The position numbers and the translations under genes were made by a program. A stretch of 64,000 nt of DNA from Yersinia nurmii. GTDB lineage: Bacteria; Pseudomonadota; Gammaproteobacteria; Enterobacterales; Enterobacteriaceae. The stretch is taken from the NCBI RefSeq assembly GCF_001112925.1, contig NZ_CPYD01000011.1, forward strand, positions 91,777 through 155,776, read 5' to 3'. Shown one piece after another: positions 49,301 to 58,126 of the stretch (the first letter of the stretch is position 1; each line of letters starts with the position of its first letter). The notes under the pieces are model-generated. The model saw nothing but the letters and a program-made list of their open reading frames with translations, did not search any database and was not told the origin of the DNA.

Positions 49301-50290
49301 CGTATCGTTGACGATAAAAATCGCCCGCTACGGGAAGGGAAGGATCTGGTTGCGCTTAAAATCCAGCTGCAGGAAAAAGTACAAGAAACCTTGTCCGCTG
49401 TGGCTGACGATGGTTTGGAGCAAAATGATTTGCACATCTGGAGCTTTGGCGATTTGCCAACCTGCTACGAACAGCGTCGCGGTGGCTATGAAGTGAAGGC
49501 CTATCCGGCGTTAGTGGATGAAAAAGACAGCGTAGCCATTCGTTTATTTGAAACTGAAACTCAGCAACAGCAGGCTATGTGGCAGGGTACACGGCGTCTT
49601 CTGTTGCTAAATATTCCCTCGCCAATTAAGTACTTACATGAAAAACTGCCTAATAAATCCAAATTAGGGCTGTATTTCAACAGTTACGGCAACGTACTGG
49701 ATCTTATTGACGATTGTATTGCCTGCGGCGTAGACAAACTGGTGGCGCAGTACGGCGGGCCGGTATGGCAAGCGGAGGAGTTTAGCCGCTTGCAGGAGCG
49801 AGTTCGGGCGGAACTGAATGATACCGTGGTTGAGATTGCCAAGCAGGTAGAGCAGATCCTGACGACGGTATTCAGTATCAACAAACGTTTGAAAGGGCGT
49901 GTTGATATTGCGCTGGCGTTGGCGCTTTCCGATATTAAAGCACAGCTTTCCGGCTTGATTTATCGCGGATTTGTCACAAGCAACGGCTGGAAACGCCTGC
50001 CAGATACGCTGCGTTACCTGCATGCGATTGAGCGAAGATTGGAAAAACTGGCGGTAGATCCTCATCGCGATCGCGCCCAAATGCTGCGGGTTGAGCATGT
50101 GCAGCAGGTTTGGCAGCAGTGGCTACATAAACTGCCGCCGAAACGTGCGCAGGATGATGATGTGAAGGAAGTGCGTTGGATGATCGAGGAATTGCGAGTG
50201 AGTCTGTTTGCTCAACAATTGGGTACCGCTTATCCGGTATCTGATAAGCGTATCCTGCAAACTATTGAGCAGCTTTCCGCTCAGTCCTGA
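46397..50290 (+). CDS. hrpA: ATP-dependent RNA helicase HrpA
   Basis: DEAH-box RNA helicase that rescues stalled or collided ribosomes. Walker A GETGSGKTTQIPK near residue 97, the DEAH motif in IIDEAHERSLN near 195, SAT near 225, and the C-terminal HrpA-specific domains complete 1297 residues (E. coli 1300). It starts with GTG after AAGGA. An imperfect hairpin (tatcaccgcg / cgcggtgata, 50296-50341) directly follows the stop. Confidence 0.96.
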   Translation: MKSSLAALSAQLGELMLRDQQRLRRRLQGARKITNPQDLQPILDQLENDIAVAAQRVASRKAACPTVNYPENLPVSQKKADIYNAIRDHQVVIVAGETGSGKTTQIPKICLELGRGVKGVIGHTQPRRLAARTVANRIADELDSTLGGCVGYKVRFNDQVGENTLIKLMTDGILLAETQQDRLLMQYDTLIIDEAHERSLNIDFILGYLRELLPKRPDLKVIITSATIDPQRFSRHFNNAPIIEVSGRTYPVEVRYRPVVDDADDVERDQLQAIFDAVDELGRESPGDILIFMSGEREIRDTADALNKLNLPHTEVLPLYARLSNSEQNRVFQSHHGRRIVLATNVAETSLTVPGIKYVIDPGTARISRYSFRTKVQRLPIEPISQASANQRKGRCGRVSDGICIRLYSEQDFLSRPEFTDPEILRTNLASVILQMTSLGLGDIAAFPFVEAPDKRNIQDGVRLLEELGAVQTANNGHQQLTSLGRQLAQLPVDPRLARMVLQAQKNGCVREVMIITAALSIQDPRERPMDKQQASDEKHRRFADKESDFLAFVNLWDYLKEQQKELSSAQFRKLCRSDYLNYLRVREWQDIYTQLRQVVRELGLPVNSEPSDYRSVHTALLTGLLSHIGQKDADKQEYTGARNARFAIFPGSGLFKKPPKWVMVAELVETSRLWGRIAARIEPEWIEPLAQHLVKHHYSEPHWEKAQGAVMASEKVTLFGLPIVAARKINYGLIDPPLCRELFIRHGLVEGDWQTRHAFFRENLKLLAEVEELEHKSRRRDILVDDDTLFNFYDQRIGRDVVSARHFDSWWKKASQVQPELLNFEKTMLIKDGANKVNPLDYPNFWYQGSLKLRLSYQFEPGADADGVTVHIPLPILNQIQEQGFDWQIPGIRRELIIALIKSLPKPVRRNFVPAPNYAEAFLARATPLETGLLDSLERELRRMTGVTVSRESWQWDQVPDHLRMTFRIVDDKNRPLREGKDLVALKIQLQEKVQETLSAVADDGLEQNDLHIWSFGDLPTCYEQRRGGYEVKAYPALVDEKDSVAIRLFETETQQQQAMWQGTRRLLLLNIPSPIKYLHEKLPNKSKLGLYFNSYGNVLDLIDDCIACGVDKLVAQYGGPVWQAEEFSRLQERVRAELNDTVVEIAKQVEQILTTVFSINKRLKGRVDIALALALSDIKAQLSGLIYRGFVTSNGWKRLPDTLRYLHAIERRLEKLAVDPHRDRAQMLRVEHVQQVWQQWLHKLPPKRAQDDDVKEVRWMIEELRVSLFAQQLGTAYPVSDKRILQTIEQLSAQS

Positions 50291-50341
50291 TCGGCTATCA
50301 CCGCGTAGTGTGTCGTTGTACACGGCAATCGCGCGGTGATA

Positions 50342-50864
50342 TCTCGTTAGACGTAGAAATAATGGTGAGAAAGATACGGAATTTATTACCTTGCTTTTAT
50401 CAATGTAATTAGATGTATATTGATGAGATTATTATACTTAATAAAATTACTTATAAATAATGGTTTAACTATTTAAATATCAATATTAACTATTTCACCA
50501 ATTTTTAACTTAACAGTTAATATGGAGTAAATTAGTGATTAAATTAGCTCTCTCTTGGTTTTTATATCAATGTTTATTTAGACCATTCTCTTATTATAGG
50601 TTGGGAAGTCTTTCGTAATAATTAATTCTATCTATGGTGCTTATTTTAAATCTTGTTTAATTACAGTTAGTTGCGTGTATTCGTGAGGGTTGTGAAGCTA
50701 TTTTGGCTCGGAAGCTAAAGGTTTGTTGAAAGTTGGCTTACACAATGAACATTTAATATAAGAAATTTTTTTATAAAAATAATGCTTTTCATCTATGTTT
50801 ATAGATGAGTGAACATCAGAAACGCCCCTGTAATGCTATTCAATTCATGCCAAGCGAGGTGTGT
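50342..50864. other. AT-rich intergenic region
   Basis: About 520 bases of very low GC without a coding frame, RNA gene or known repeat that I can recognise. Low GC here and a following gene of unknown family suggest an acquired segment at the end of the hrpA block. Confidence 0.4.
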
Positions 50865-51566
50865 ATGAGTTTCTATCAATCGGACGTGTATGTGGATTAC
50901 GGTAGTTTATTTATCTTTCATCCTGAAACGAATAATTTATTTCGACAAAATTCGCTTTACTCCTGCTTATTAGCGCAATTAAACGCAGATGAAAAAACAT
51001 CGCGATTCTTGTCATCCAAAAGTTGGTTTGTTAACTATGTGCAAATATTAGAATCAATCTTCTGGCAGTTTTCTGAGGTAAAATCTGATAGATATCGACC
51101 CGATAAGATCGGGGCTGATCTGGTGCTCAAGGATCTGATGAGCGATTTCTTTCGAGAAATTGCGCCGCCAGATGCCAGTCGTTCCGTCGTCAGCGGAATG
51201 GAATTGTTACTTGAGAAGCCATTAACTGAGGAAGCAATCGAGGTTTATCACGCTGGAACTTTTGCTGAGACAGATTCCGATGATTTTATGCTTGAACCTT
51301 ATCCTGGTACTGTCACCCGAGTGAAGCTACAGGTGAATTTTGTGTCGAATCTGAATGTTATTTCCACGCTTTGCCTGTTTTTCACCACTGCCGAGATAGT
51401 GAAAGGCCATTTACTTAGCCAGAAATTTTCCACCCAAGAGATTGTTGGCGATATTCATGTATACACGACGACAGCAACACTGCATGAAAGAAGCTACGCT
51501 GTCATTAGCCAGAGAGTAAAAGATAAAATCCAGAGCAAGGTTGATGACTTTATTTTTGCTCTTTAA
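50865..51566 (+). CDS. Unknown protein, 233 residues
   Basis: No family recognised. It starts at the ATG 50865 (GAGG upstream), giving MSFYQSDVYVDYGSLFIF; a longer frame begins 60 bases earlier. There is no signal peptide or clear membrane helix. Aromatic residues are frequent early (YSCLLAQLNADE, SWFVNYVQILESIFWQF) and a beta-rich middle is followed by a basic helical end (QRVKDKIQSKVDDFIF). The AT-rich upstream region contrasts with the hrpA side. Confidence 0.6.
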   Translation: MSFYQSDVYVDYGSLFIFHPETNNLFRQNSLYSCLLAQLNADEKTSRFLSSKSWFVNYVQILESIFWQFSEVKSDRYRPDKIGADLVLKDLMSDFFREIAPPDASRSVVSGMELLLEKPLTEEAIEVYHAGTFAETDSDDFMLEPYPGTVTRVKLQVNFVSNLNVISTLCLFFTTAEIVKGHLLSQKFSTQEIVGDIHVYTTTATLHERSYAVISQRVKDKIQSKVDDFIFAL

Positions 51567-51652
51567 ATGAAGCCTTGGGGTCAACAAGAGAAGGCAGAAG
51601 GCGTGCTCTGACGAGCGCGCCGGATATAGCAATCAATTCAGTTGATGGAAAT

Positions 51653-52480
51653 TTACTTATCTTTAGACTTTTTACTCAACAGGTTTAGCTTTTCGCTAAT
51701 AGCCGTTACGGCCAACGCGCGGTTATCCGCCAGATAACGGTCTTTAGCTGCAGGGGCAGAGCTTTGAATCGCAATCAGCGACCAACCTTCCGGGCTCTTG
51801 AGTAATAGCGGAGAACCACTGTCGCCGGGCAACGTATCACACTGATGGGACAAGACGCCTTGCTGTGCCCAGCCGGTAATCAGACAGTTTTCATGGCTGT
51901 ACAGACTATCCAGATGATCCAACGGATAACCCGCCTGCGTTACCTGTCGTTTTGCTTGTTTAAGTGCCTGAGTTAGCTCTGCCGACGTGCCTTGCCAAAG
52001 AGGTAAGGGTTTAATTGGTAAGGATTTTGAACTGGTTAACCGAATAAGAGCAAAATCATAGGCTGCCGCCGCCGGTGGAACGATCCAACCTTCACCGTCA
52101 GGTTTCAAGCGCTTGCCCAGTTTTGGGTCAACTAACGTTTCCAGCTTTCCGGTTTGATATATCCATTTCTGATTGTGGGAAATAAAACGTAAAGCGACAG
52201 CTTTATCAATTTTTCCCGGCGGAGCTAGTACGCAATGGCCTGCGGTTAGAACCAGGTGAGGGGAAATAAGCGTTGCGGTACATAAGTTGCCGCTCGCCGT
52301 CTCAATTTGTCCAATTGCCTGCCACGGCCAGTCCGCGCCGTTGGTCACTTCTGTTCGATCGTCTTTTCCGAAGAATAAAGTGTTTTGATCTTTGGCGCTG
52401 GCCGTATCTGGTAAGTCGGCGTAGGTCATGGATACGGAAAAAGGTAACAGACTCAACAGTAGTAGTGATGATAAGCGCAT
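51653..52480 (-). CDS. ydgD: Trypsin-like serine protease YdgD
   Basis: A 275-residue secreted or periplasmic S1-family protease. Signal peptide at 1-21 ([16 protein letters not shown]), catalytic His in LTAGHCVL, Asp in YDFALIRL and Ser in [14 protein letters not shown] 52480 removes six residues from the longer frame. Gene order asr-ydgU-ydgD matches E. coli. Substrate unknown. Confidence 0.88.
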   Translation of the reverse strand: MRLSSLLLLSLLPFSVSMTYADLPDTASAKDQNTLFFGKDDRTEVTNGADWPWQAIGQIETASGNLCTATLISPHLVLTAGHCVLAPPGKIDKAVALRFISHNQKWIYQTGKLETLVDPKLGKRLKPDGEGWIVPPAAAAYDFALIRLTSSKSLPIKPLPLWQGTSAELTQALKQAKRQVTQAGYPLDHLDSLYSHENCLITGWAQQGVLSHQCDTLPGDSGSPLLLKSPEGWSLIAIQSSAPAAKDRYLADNRALAVTAISEKLNLLSKKSKDK

Positions 52481-52641
52481 AAATAATCTGCCTTGCAAAG
52501 GTCATCCATTAACACTCAAAAAAACCGCTGATTCCGGAAAAATTAGGAATATTGCTACCGGTAACTATAGACATAATTCACCCTGTCGGGGCTGTTCAGC
52601 AATTGATTTTTCGATATTTTCGCGTGATGGCTTAATTAGAA

Positions 52642-52722
52642 TTATAAGTAAAAACTTAGGGTGATCAGACCGCACAGGATCAGTGCGGTCAGTATGATTT
52701 CAAATAGGTAGCGGCGCAGCAT
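52642..52722 (-). CDS. ydgU: 26-residue membrane peptide, YdgU-like
   Basis: A short frame reads MLRRYLFEIILTALILCGLI followed by TLSFYL: one membrane helix after a positive start, with GGGGG about eight bases upstream of the ATG. E. coli carries the acid-induced small membrane protein YdgU at the same place, directly downstream of asr. It lies beyond the asr terminator, so expression probably needs read-through. It is too short for routine gene finding. Confidence 0.7.
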   Translation of the reverse strand: MLRRYLFEIILTALILCGLITLSFYL

Positions 52723-52734
52723 AGTGACGACCCC

Positions 52735-52765
52735 CGATAAAAAACACCCGGAATAACCGGGTGTT
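52735..52765 (-). terminator. Terminator of asr
   Basis: Perfect 9-bp stem aacacccgg / ccgggtgtt with a 5-base loop and an A-run on its left, giving a T-run in the minus-strand transcript. ydgU lies beyond it. Confidence 0.8.
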
Positions 52766-52801
52766 GAGCGAGTCAGGTGTGACTTCGTTACATACGGTCA
52801 G

Positions 52802-53356
52802 TTATTTAGCTGCTGGTGCTGCTTTTACTGCGCTTTTAGGGTGTTTTTTAGCAGCCTGAGCTTTCTGCACTGGCGCTTTAGTTACGGCTTTGTGGTGTTT
52901 TTTAACAGCCTGAGCTTTCTGCGCTGGCGCTTTAGTTACGGCTTTGTGGTGTTTTTTAGCAGCCTGAGCTTTCTGCACTGGCGCTTTAGTTACGGCTTTG
53001 TGGTGTTTTTTGGCAGCCTGAGCTTTCTGCACTGGCGCTTTAGTTACGGCTTTGTGGTGTTTTTTAGCAGCCTGAGCTTTCTGCACTGGCGCTTTAGTTA
53101 CGGCTTTGTGGTGTTTTTTAGCAGCCTGAGCTTTCTGTGCTGGCGCTTTAGTTACGGCCTTGTGGTGTTTTTTGGCCGCTTGTGCTTTTTGCTCAGTTTT
53201 CTTCACAGCTTTTTTGGCATGTTTTTCATGCGCCATTTTTACCGTGGTGCTATGAGTGGCAGCGGTTGCGGGTGCAGCAGCAGTGGTGTCAGCGGCGAAA
53301 GCCGCAGAAGACAAGCCCAGAGTAGCAGCAACAACTAAGGCTAATAATTTTTTCAT
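52802..53356 (-). CDS. asr: Acid shock protein Asr, repeat-expanded
   Basis: Periplasmic, strongly basic, intrinsically disordered protein induced by acid. Signal peptide at residues 1-21 (cleaved at AFA-AD), then six nearly identical 18-residue repeats at residues 56-163 ([18 protein letters not shown]), and a degenerate seventh. At 184 residues it is nearly twice the E. coli protein (102), all of it from repeats. The protein has almost no sulfur or aromatic residues. Confidence 0.93.
   Translation of the reverse strand: MKKLLALVVAATLGLSSAAFAADTTAAAPATAATHSTTVKMAHEKHAKKAVKKTEQKAQAAKKHHKAVTKAPAQKAQAAKKHHKAVTKAPVQKAQAAKKHHKAVTKAPVQKAQAAKKHHKAVTKAPVQKAQAAKKHHKAVTKAPAQKAQAVKKHHKAVTKAPVQKAQAAKKHPKSAVKAAPAAK
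52868..53191 (-). repeat. Six tandem 54-bp repeats within asr
   Basis: Each unit codes for 18 residues; units differ only at the A/V position before Q and at one A/V in the sixth. Near-identity at the DNA level indicates recent unequal exchange or slippage. An antisense open frame on the plus strand is a by-product of the repeats. Confidence 0.9.
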
Positions 53357-53625
53357 GGGTGTTTCCTCGGCATTCTGTTTAGGGGCGGCCCGGTTGGGTC
53401 GTTAAAAAGAGTGTAGGGAATGCTGATGGGAAGATCCGTGAGTCATTGGTTTCGGCGTGTAACCGTTTGTACAAGCGCAATTTATGCCTGAAAACCAATC
53501 CCCTGCGCGGAGGCGATTGGCTAGGCTAAACGAATATATTCACCTTGATGTTTTTTTTCTGCCCGATTTTTGTTCTCGCGTGACCTCTCTGATGAGTTTT
53601 CATATCAATGCACTCAGGGAACGTT

Positions 53626-56214
53626 ATGACTATAAAAAATAGCGGGAAATCACAGCATATTTCCGTGGCAGTTAATAAAGCGCATTTTATTTACCAGCAA
53701 CGATTATCTCATCACGACGCTCGCCCAGTTAGCTACGCCTTATCCGGCCTGCTGGCGTTAGGTATTAGTTTTCCGGGTCAACTGATGGCCCAGGAAATAA
53801 CATCGGATCAGAATGTTAGCGCGTCGACGACGCAGTACAGCATTCCGGGAGGATCGTTGACCTCGGCCTTACAGACATTAGCTAGCAAGGCTAACATTAT
53901 TCTGACTTTCAGCGCTGAGCAAACTCAGAACAAAACCGCGGCGAGCGTGAATAACGCGCAAAGTTTGTCGGAGGCATTTGAACAACTCTTGGCGGGAAGC
54001 GGGCTACAGGCAGTCAAAACCCCGAATGGTTATCGATTGATGGAAGTCCCGCAGGCGTTGCTTTCAGATGACAGTATTACCCTGCCGGAGCTGTCGGTGA
54101 TTGGTGGAATGTCAAACAGCATACAAGCAGGGCGTTCCACCTTGCGTCAGGAAGATATCGCCCGAGCGCAGGCGGATAATCTGGCCAGTTTAGTTGACCG
54201 TTTACCCGGCGTTTCTATGGCAGGATCGCCACGACCCGGTGGGCAAAGCCTGAATATCTGGGGCATGGGCGACATGGAAGATGTAAAAATCACCCTCGAC
54301 GGTGCGCCAAAAGGATTCGAAAAATATCGGCAAGGTTCGGTATTTATTGAACCAGAATTGATTAAACGAATTGATGTGGATAAAGGTCCGCACAATCTTT
54401 TGAATGGGAACGGGGGCCTTGGCGGGACGGTGAAAATCGAAACCAAAGACGCCGGAGATATGCTTAAACCGGGTGAAAACTTCGGTGGCCTGTTGAAATA
54501 CAGTTATCACACCAATGATCGACAGAATATTTATAGTGCTGCCTTATATGGTCGCACGGAGAATGGGCTAGCAGACGGTTTAATCTATATGAGTAAGCGT
54601 GACGGAGATAATATCCGTCGCCCGGACGGCACGCGATTTGCCTATTCCACCAACGATCAGGCCTCTTATTTACTCAAAACCAATATTTATCTGACAGATT
54701 CGCAGACTCTAACCTTATCGGCGATGCGTTCCGAATCCGATGGCTGGCAACCTTTTGCCGCCAAACGTGACGATATGCCGTCCCCGTCCGCTGCGGATAT
54801 CAAGAAATATGGCTATGAAGAAGCCTGGCGACGTAAGCTGGTGTTACGGGATCAGGTGGATAGCAACTATTCGGTTAAATGGAATATTTCTCCGGAAGAG
54901 AACCCGCTACTGAATATGACCGTGACTTATGCAAATTCTAACACTAAACAATACGATCAGCGCCCGAAAACGGCGTCTACCAGTTTCCTAGGCAGTTTGG
55001 GTAATGAAAGCTGGGTCAGTTATAAAGACAACATGCTGGATATCAATAATGAAAGCAGCTTTAGCACTGGTGTGCTGGAACATGTGTTAACAGTGGGGAC
55101 GCGCTGGCATAAACACGAACGCGACACCCTGATGTACTATCCGGCTCAAAAGAATAACCCGAGCTATAACTATGGCTATTTCCAGCCTTATTATATGCCA
55201 GCGGGAGAGCAAGAAACCCGCAGCCTTTATCTGCAAGATGCGCTGACTTTGGGGAGTCTGACCGTCACGCCGGGTGTGCGATACGATCACGTGACTAATA
55301 CTGGGCAACCGAACTTCGCTCCGCGTTTCAATGACAGCGATCCGGCGGCCGGTCATGACTACAGGAGCGTGACTTACACCGGCTGGTCTCCGCATTTGGG
55401 CGTGATGTGGAAGGCAACGCAGAATCTGTCATTGTTCTCTGACATCAGCCGCACTTGGCGCGCGCCGGTGGTGGATGAGCAGTACGAGGTGCAGTCTGGG
55501 GCATCCAGCATACCAGGAACCAGTCGCAATCTGGATGTGGAAACTATTACCGGTATTCGCTTGGGCGCAATCCTCGATTTTAACGATCTGATGACGAAGC
55601 AGGACAGTCTGCAAATTCGAACTACCTTATTCCGTAACCGTGGTAAAAACGAAATTTTCTATCGCCGCGGCGTGCTGTGTGACGCTCAATCTGTCAGCGG
55701 TAGCTCGTCTTCCTGTAAGGGAACACTTTCCAATTACCGCAATTTACCGGGTTATACTATCGAAGGGGTAGAAATTGAAACCTTCTATGATAGTGAACGA
55801 ATTTTCGGCAGTCTGTCTTATTCCAGCATTCGTGGGGAAAGAGATGCTTCGCCGCGCGACCCTTGGGGCAATCGCACCTGGATTGCCGAAATTCCACCGA
55901 CTACGGCACATACCATGCTAGGTGTTAAAATGCCGGAATGGGACATGGCCTTTGGTTGGAAAGGGGATTTCGTACGGAAGCAGGACCGTTCGCCGTCAGA
56001 TAGCGATCCCAAAGCGGATGTCTGGTCATTACCGAAAACCAAAGGTTACGTATTGCATGGTTTGTTTGCCAGCTGGCAGCCAACTTCGCTGGATGGATTT
56101 GAAGCGCGGGTGGCGGTTGATAATCTGTTTAACACTGAGTATTACCCGTACCTTGGCGAGTCGGTCTCCGGCGTTGGGCGTAATATAAAGTTGAGCGTTT
56201 CTCAACGATTCTAA
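53626..56214 (+). CDS. TonB-dependent receptor with signalling (STN) domain
   Basis: Outer-membrane receptor of 862 residues for an iron or heme compound. The long N-terminal extension (about 1-55, ending PGQLMAQE) carries the signal, then a STN domain (about 65-140; PGGSLTSALQTLASKANIIL), a plug (about 160-290) and a 22-strand barrel ending in F. The STN domain shows it also signals across the membrane. The plug and barrel read as HasR/BhuR-like heme receptors, but no hemophore hasA or hasDE is near. ATG 53626 with AGGGA is preferred over the ATG 18 bases upstream. A terminator follows. Confidence 0.85.
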   Translation: MTIKNSGKSQHISVAVNKAHFIYQQRLSHHDARPVSYALSGLLALGISFPGQLMAQEITSDQNVSASTTQYSIPGGSLTSALQTLASKANIILTFSAEQTQNKTAASVNNAQSLSEAFEQLLAGSGLQAVKTPNGYRLMEVPQALLSDDSITLPELSVIGGMSNSIQAGRSTLRQEDIARAQADNLASLVDRLPGVSMAGSPRPGGQSLNIWGMGDMEDVKITLDGAPKGFEKYRQGSVFIEPELIKRIDVDKGPHNLLNGNGGLGGTVKIETKDAGDMLKPGENFGGLLKYSYHTNDRQNIYSAALYGRTENGLADGLIYMSKRDGDNIRRPDGTRFAYSTNDQASYLLKTNIYLTDSQTLTLSAMRSESDGWQPFAAKRDDMPSPSAADIKKYGYEEAWRRKLVLRDQVDSNYSVKWNISPEENPLLNMTVTYANSNTKQYDQRPKTASTSFLGSLGNESWVSYKDNMLDINNESSFSTGVLEHVLTVGTRWHKHERDTLMYYPAQKNNPSYNYGYFQPYYMPAGEQETRSLYLQDALTLGSLTVTPGVRYDHVTNTGQPNFAPRFNDSDPAAGHDYRSVTYTGWSPHLGVMWKATQNLSLFSDISRTWRAPVVDEQYEVQSGASSIPGTSRNLDVETITGIRLGAILDFNDLMTKQDSLQIRTTLFRNRGKNEIFYRRGVLCDAQSVSGSSSSCKGTLSNYRNLPGYTIEGVEIETFYDSERIFGSLSYSSIRGERDASPRDPWGNRTWIAEIPPTTAHTMLGVKMPEWDMAFGWKGDFVRKQDRSPSDSDPKADVWSLPKTKGYVLHGLFASWQPTSLDGFEARVAVDNLFNTEYYPYLGESVSGVGRNIKLSVSQRF

Positions 56215-56235
56215 GACGAACACGAGATCGAATTG

Positions 56236-56263
56236 CGGCATCCTTGGTGGGTGCCGTTTTTTT
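56236..56263 (+). terminator. Terminator after the receptor gene
   Basis: Stem cggcatcc / gggtgccg (one G-U pair), 5-base loop and seven T. It separates the receptor transcript from the sigma-factor operon. Confidence 0.85.
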
Positions 56264-56375
56264 ACCATAGAGACAGGGACTGCGACGGGAAAGCAAAAGA
56301 GAGAAATAAACGGTTAGTGATAAAAATAAGACTAACCGCGAGTAATAACTTGACATACGATAATGAAAATATAAA

Positions 56376-56390
56376 TAATAATCATTATCA
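56376..56390. promoter_or_regulatory. Fur-type site ahead of the sigma factor
   Basis: TAATAATCATTATCA matches 14 of 15 positions of the 7-1-7 Fur consensus. It lies 37 bases before the sigma-factor ATG, right for repression by Fur with iron. Confidence 0.8.
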
Positions 56391-56427
56391 TTCATATGGA
56401 CTGTGATTTTCGGGGTTAATATCGACG

Positions 56428-56937
56428 ATGAGGGAGACATCAGCTAGTGCGCATGGTTTTGCCCAGCGACTTTACTTCGAACATCACGGTTGGCTTTATC
56501 ACTGGTTGTGCTACAAAGTAGGGTGTCCGCAGCATGCGGCAGATCTCACGCAAGATACCTTCCTGAATATCCTGATTAATCCCGATGCGCAGGCAATTCG
56601 TCAGCCCCGTCCTTTTTTAGCAACGGTGGCGCGGCGGCTGGTGGCTAATCACTATCGTCGCAAAACGATTGAAGATGCTTATCTTTCGGCTCTCAATGCA
56701 TTACCTGAAGTGGTTACGCCGTCGCCTGAAACTCGTCTGTTAACCTTGGAAATTCTGGAAAAGCTGGATGCCGCGCTCGATGGTTTACCGCCACAGGTAA
56801 GGGAAGCCTTCCTGCTGGCCCACTTGCAGGGTATGCGTTACAGCGATATTGCTGAACGTCTGCGGGTTTCTGCCAGTTCGGTTAAACAGTACCTACAGCG
56901 GGCTAATCTTCAGTGTTTTTTCGCGCTTTCTTCTTAG
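56428..56937 (+). CDS. FecI-type ECF sigma factor
   Basis: Iron-starvation sigma factor of 169 residues. Region 2 (about 15-75; DLTQDTFLNILINP) and region 4 (about 110-165; LPPQVREAFLLAHLQGMRYSDIAERL) are complete. It should direct transcription of the receptor gene upstream. Fur-type site in front; FecR-like gene behind. Confidence 0.9.
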   Translation: MRETSASAHGFAQRLYFEHHGWLYHWLCYKVGCPQHAADLTQDTFLNILINPDAQAIRQPRPFLATVARRLVANHYRRKTIEDAYLSALNALPEVVTPSPETRLLTLEILEKLDAALDGLPPQVREAFLLAHLQGMRYSDIAERLRVSASSVKQYLQRANLQCFFALSS

Positions 56938-56999
56938 ATGAATGCCTCTTAACTAAATATCGTCCTATATGATATCGCTCTATATGAATAGCCGCTGAA

Positions 57000-57998
57000 A
57001 TGACCATTCCCCCAATGAATAATCCGACGATTCAGGATGTCCAAGGAGTGCCTATTGCCAGCGAAAGCGCGCGGGAGGCGGTTTTCTGGCTAACGCATTT
57101 AATGGACGATGAGGCGACGGAACAGGATCGACAGGCGTGGTTAGATTGGCGTAATCAGCATCCGGATAATGAACGGGCGTGGCGGCATATTGAGTCTTAC
57201 TGCGCCGATTTTAGTCGCCTCAACGTTCAGGCGGCCCACAGCAGTTTATCTGTATTGGAGAAAACCAATCGGCGGGGCGTTTTGAAGGTACTGGCCGCCT
57301 GCTGTATCACTGGCGGAGGGCTGATTCTGGGCGGTCACTCGACGGCCTGGCTATCCAGGCAGGCTGACTATCAAACGGGTATTGGCGAACAAAAAAGTCT
57401 GACGCTAGAAGATGGTACGTACTTACAGCTTAATACCCAAACGGCGGTTAATGTGCGTTACAGCGATGTGGTTCGCCAGATTGTGCTAATTCAAGGGGAA
57501 GTGATGGTGGAAAGCGGCCATTTGGAAGAACAGGCGCATTTTCCCCGCCCGCTGAGCTTAGAAACACCTCAGGGCAGTATTGTGGCTTTAGGAACACGAT
57601 TTAACGTTCACTTAAAGGGAACGCAGACTGAGGTGGATGTTTATCAGGGGGCGGTGAGGTTATTACCGCAATCTCGTCGGCAGAGCCTGACTATCACGGC
57701 TGGGCAGGGCGGTTGGCTATCGACATCTGGGTACGGGCGGAAGCCGTTAATACGGGCCAAAAGCGCTTGGGTGAACGGGCAATTATTCGTCGATAATCAG
57801 AAGCTCAGTGATTTTCTCGACGAATTAAGCCGCTATCGTTTCGGCGTCGTGCGCTGTTACCCGGAAGCGTCGAACTTGCGTTTGTCGGGGGTTTTCCCTT
57901 TGGCTGATACTGACCGTATCCTCAATGCATTACCCGATGTTTTGCCCGTTCAGGTCAAATATTTCTCTCGGTATTGGGTTCAGATAGATATTCGATGA
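57000..57998 (+). CDS. FecR-type anti-sigma factor
   Basis: Transmembrane regulator (332 residues) that holds the sigma factor until the receptor is loaded. The cytoplasmic N-terminal domain (about 20-70; AVFWLTHLMDDEATEQDRQA) is followed by one membrane helix (about 97-118), and a periplasmic FecR domain (about 130-240, LNTQTAVNVRY) with a C-terminal secretin-like part that touches the receptor STN domain. No good ribosome site is seen at the first ATG; the ATG at 57015 is also possible. Confidence 0.88.
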   Translation: MTIPPMNNPTIQDVQGVPIASESAREAVFWLTHLMDDEATEQDRQAWLDWRNQHPDNERAWRHIESYCADFSRLNVQAAHSSLSVLEKTNRRGVLKVLAACCITGGGLILGGHSTAWLSRQADYQTGIGEQKSLTLEDGTYLQLNTQTAVNVRYSDVVRQIVLIQGEVMVESGHLEEQAHFPRPLSLETPQGSIVALGTRFNVHLKGTQTEVDVYQGAVRLLPQSRRQSLTITAGQGGWLSTSGYGRKPLIRAKSAWVNGQLFVDNQKLSDFLDELSRYRFGVVRCYPEASNLRLSGVFPLADTDRILNALPDVLPVQVKYFSRYWVQIDIR

Positions 57999-58126
57999 AT
58001 TATGCCAATGAATAACTAATCTACCCATGTTTATGCTGTTTTTATTTTTTGACTGCCCGAATAGCCAACTCAAGTGACTTTCTCAGTAGTTACCTCATTA
58101 TCATTTCTTTCCCAAGCAGGAAAACC

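Noticed and set aside
52841..53338. Plus-strand open frame of 165 residues opposite asr, with repeating aromatic units
   Set aside because: It is the reverse complement of the asr repeats. Repeats without stops on one strand easily leave the other open. No ribosome site; asr has signal peptide, start and terminator.
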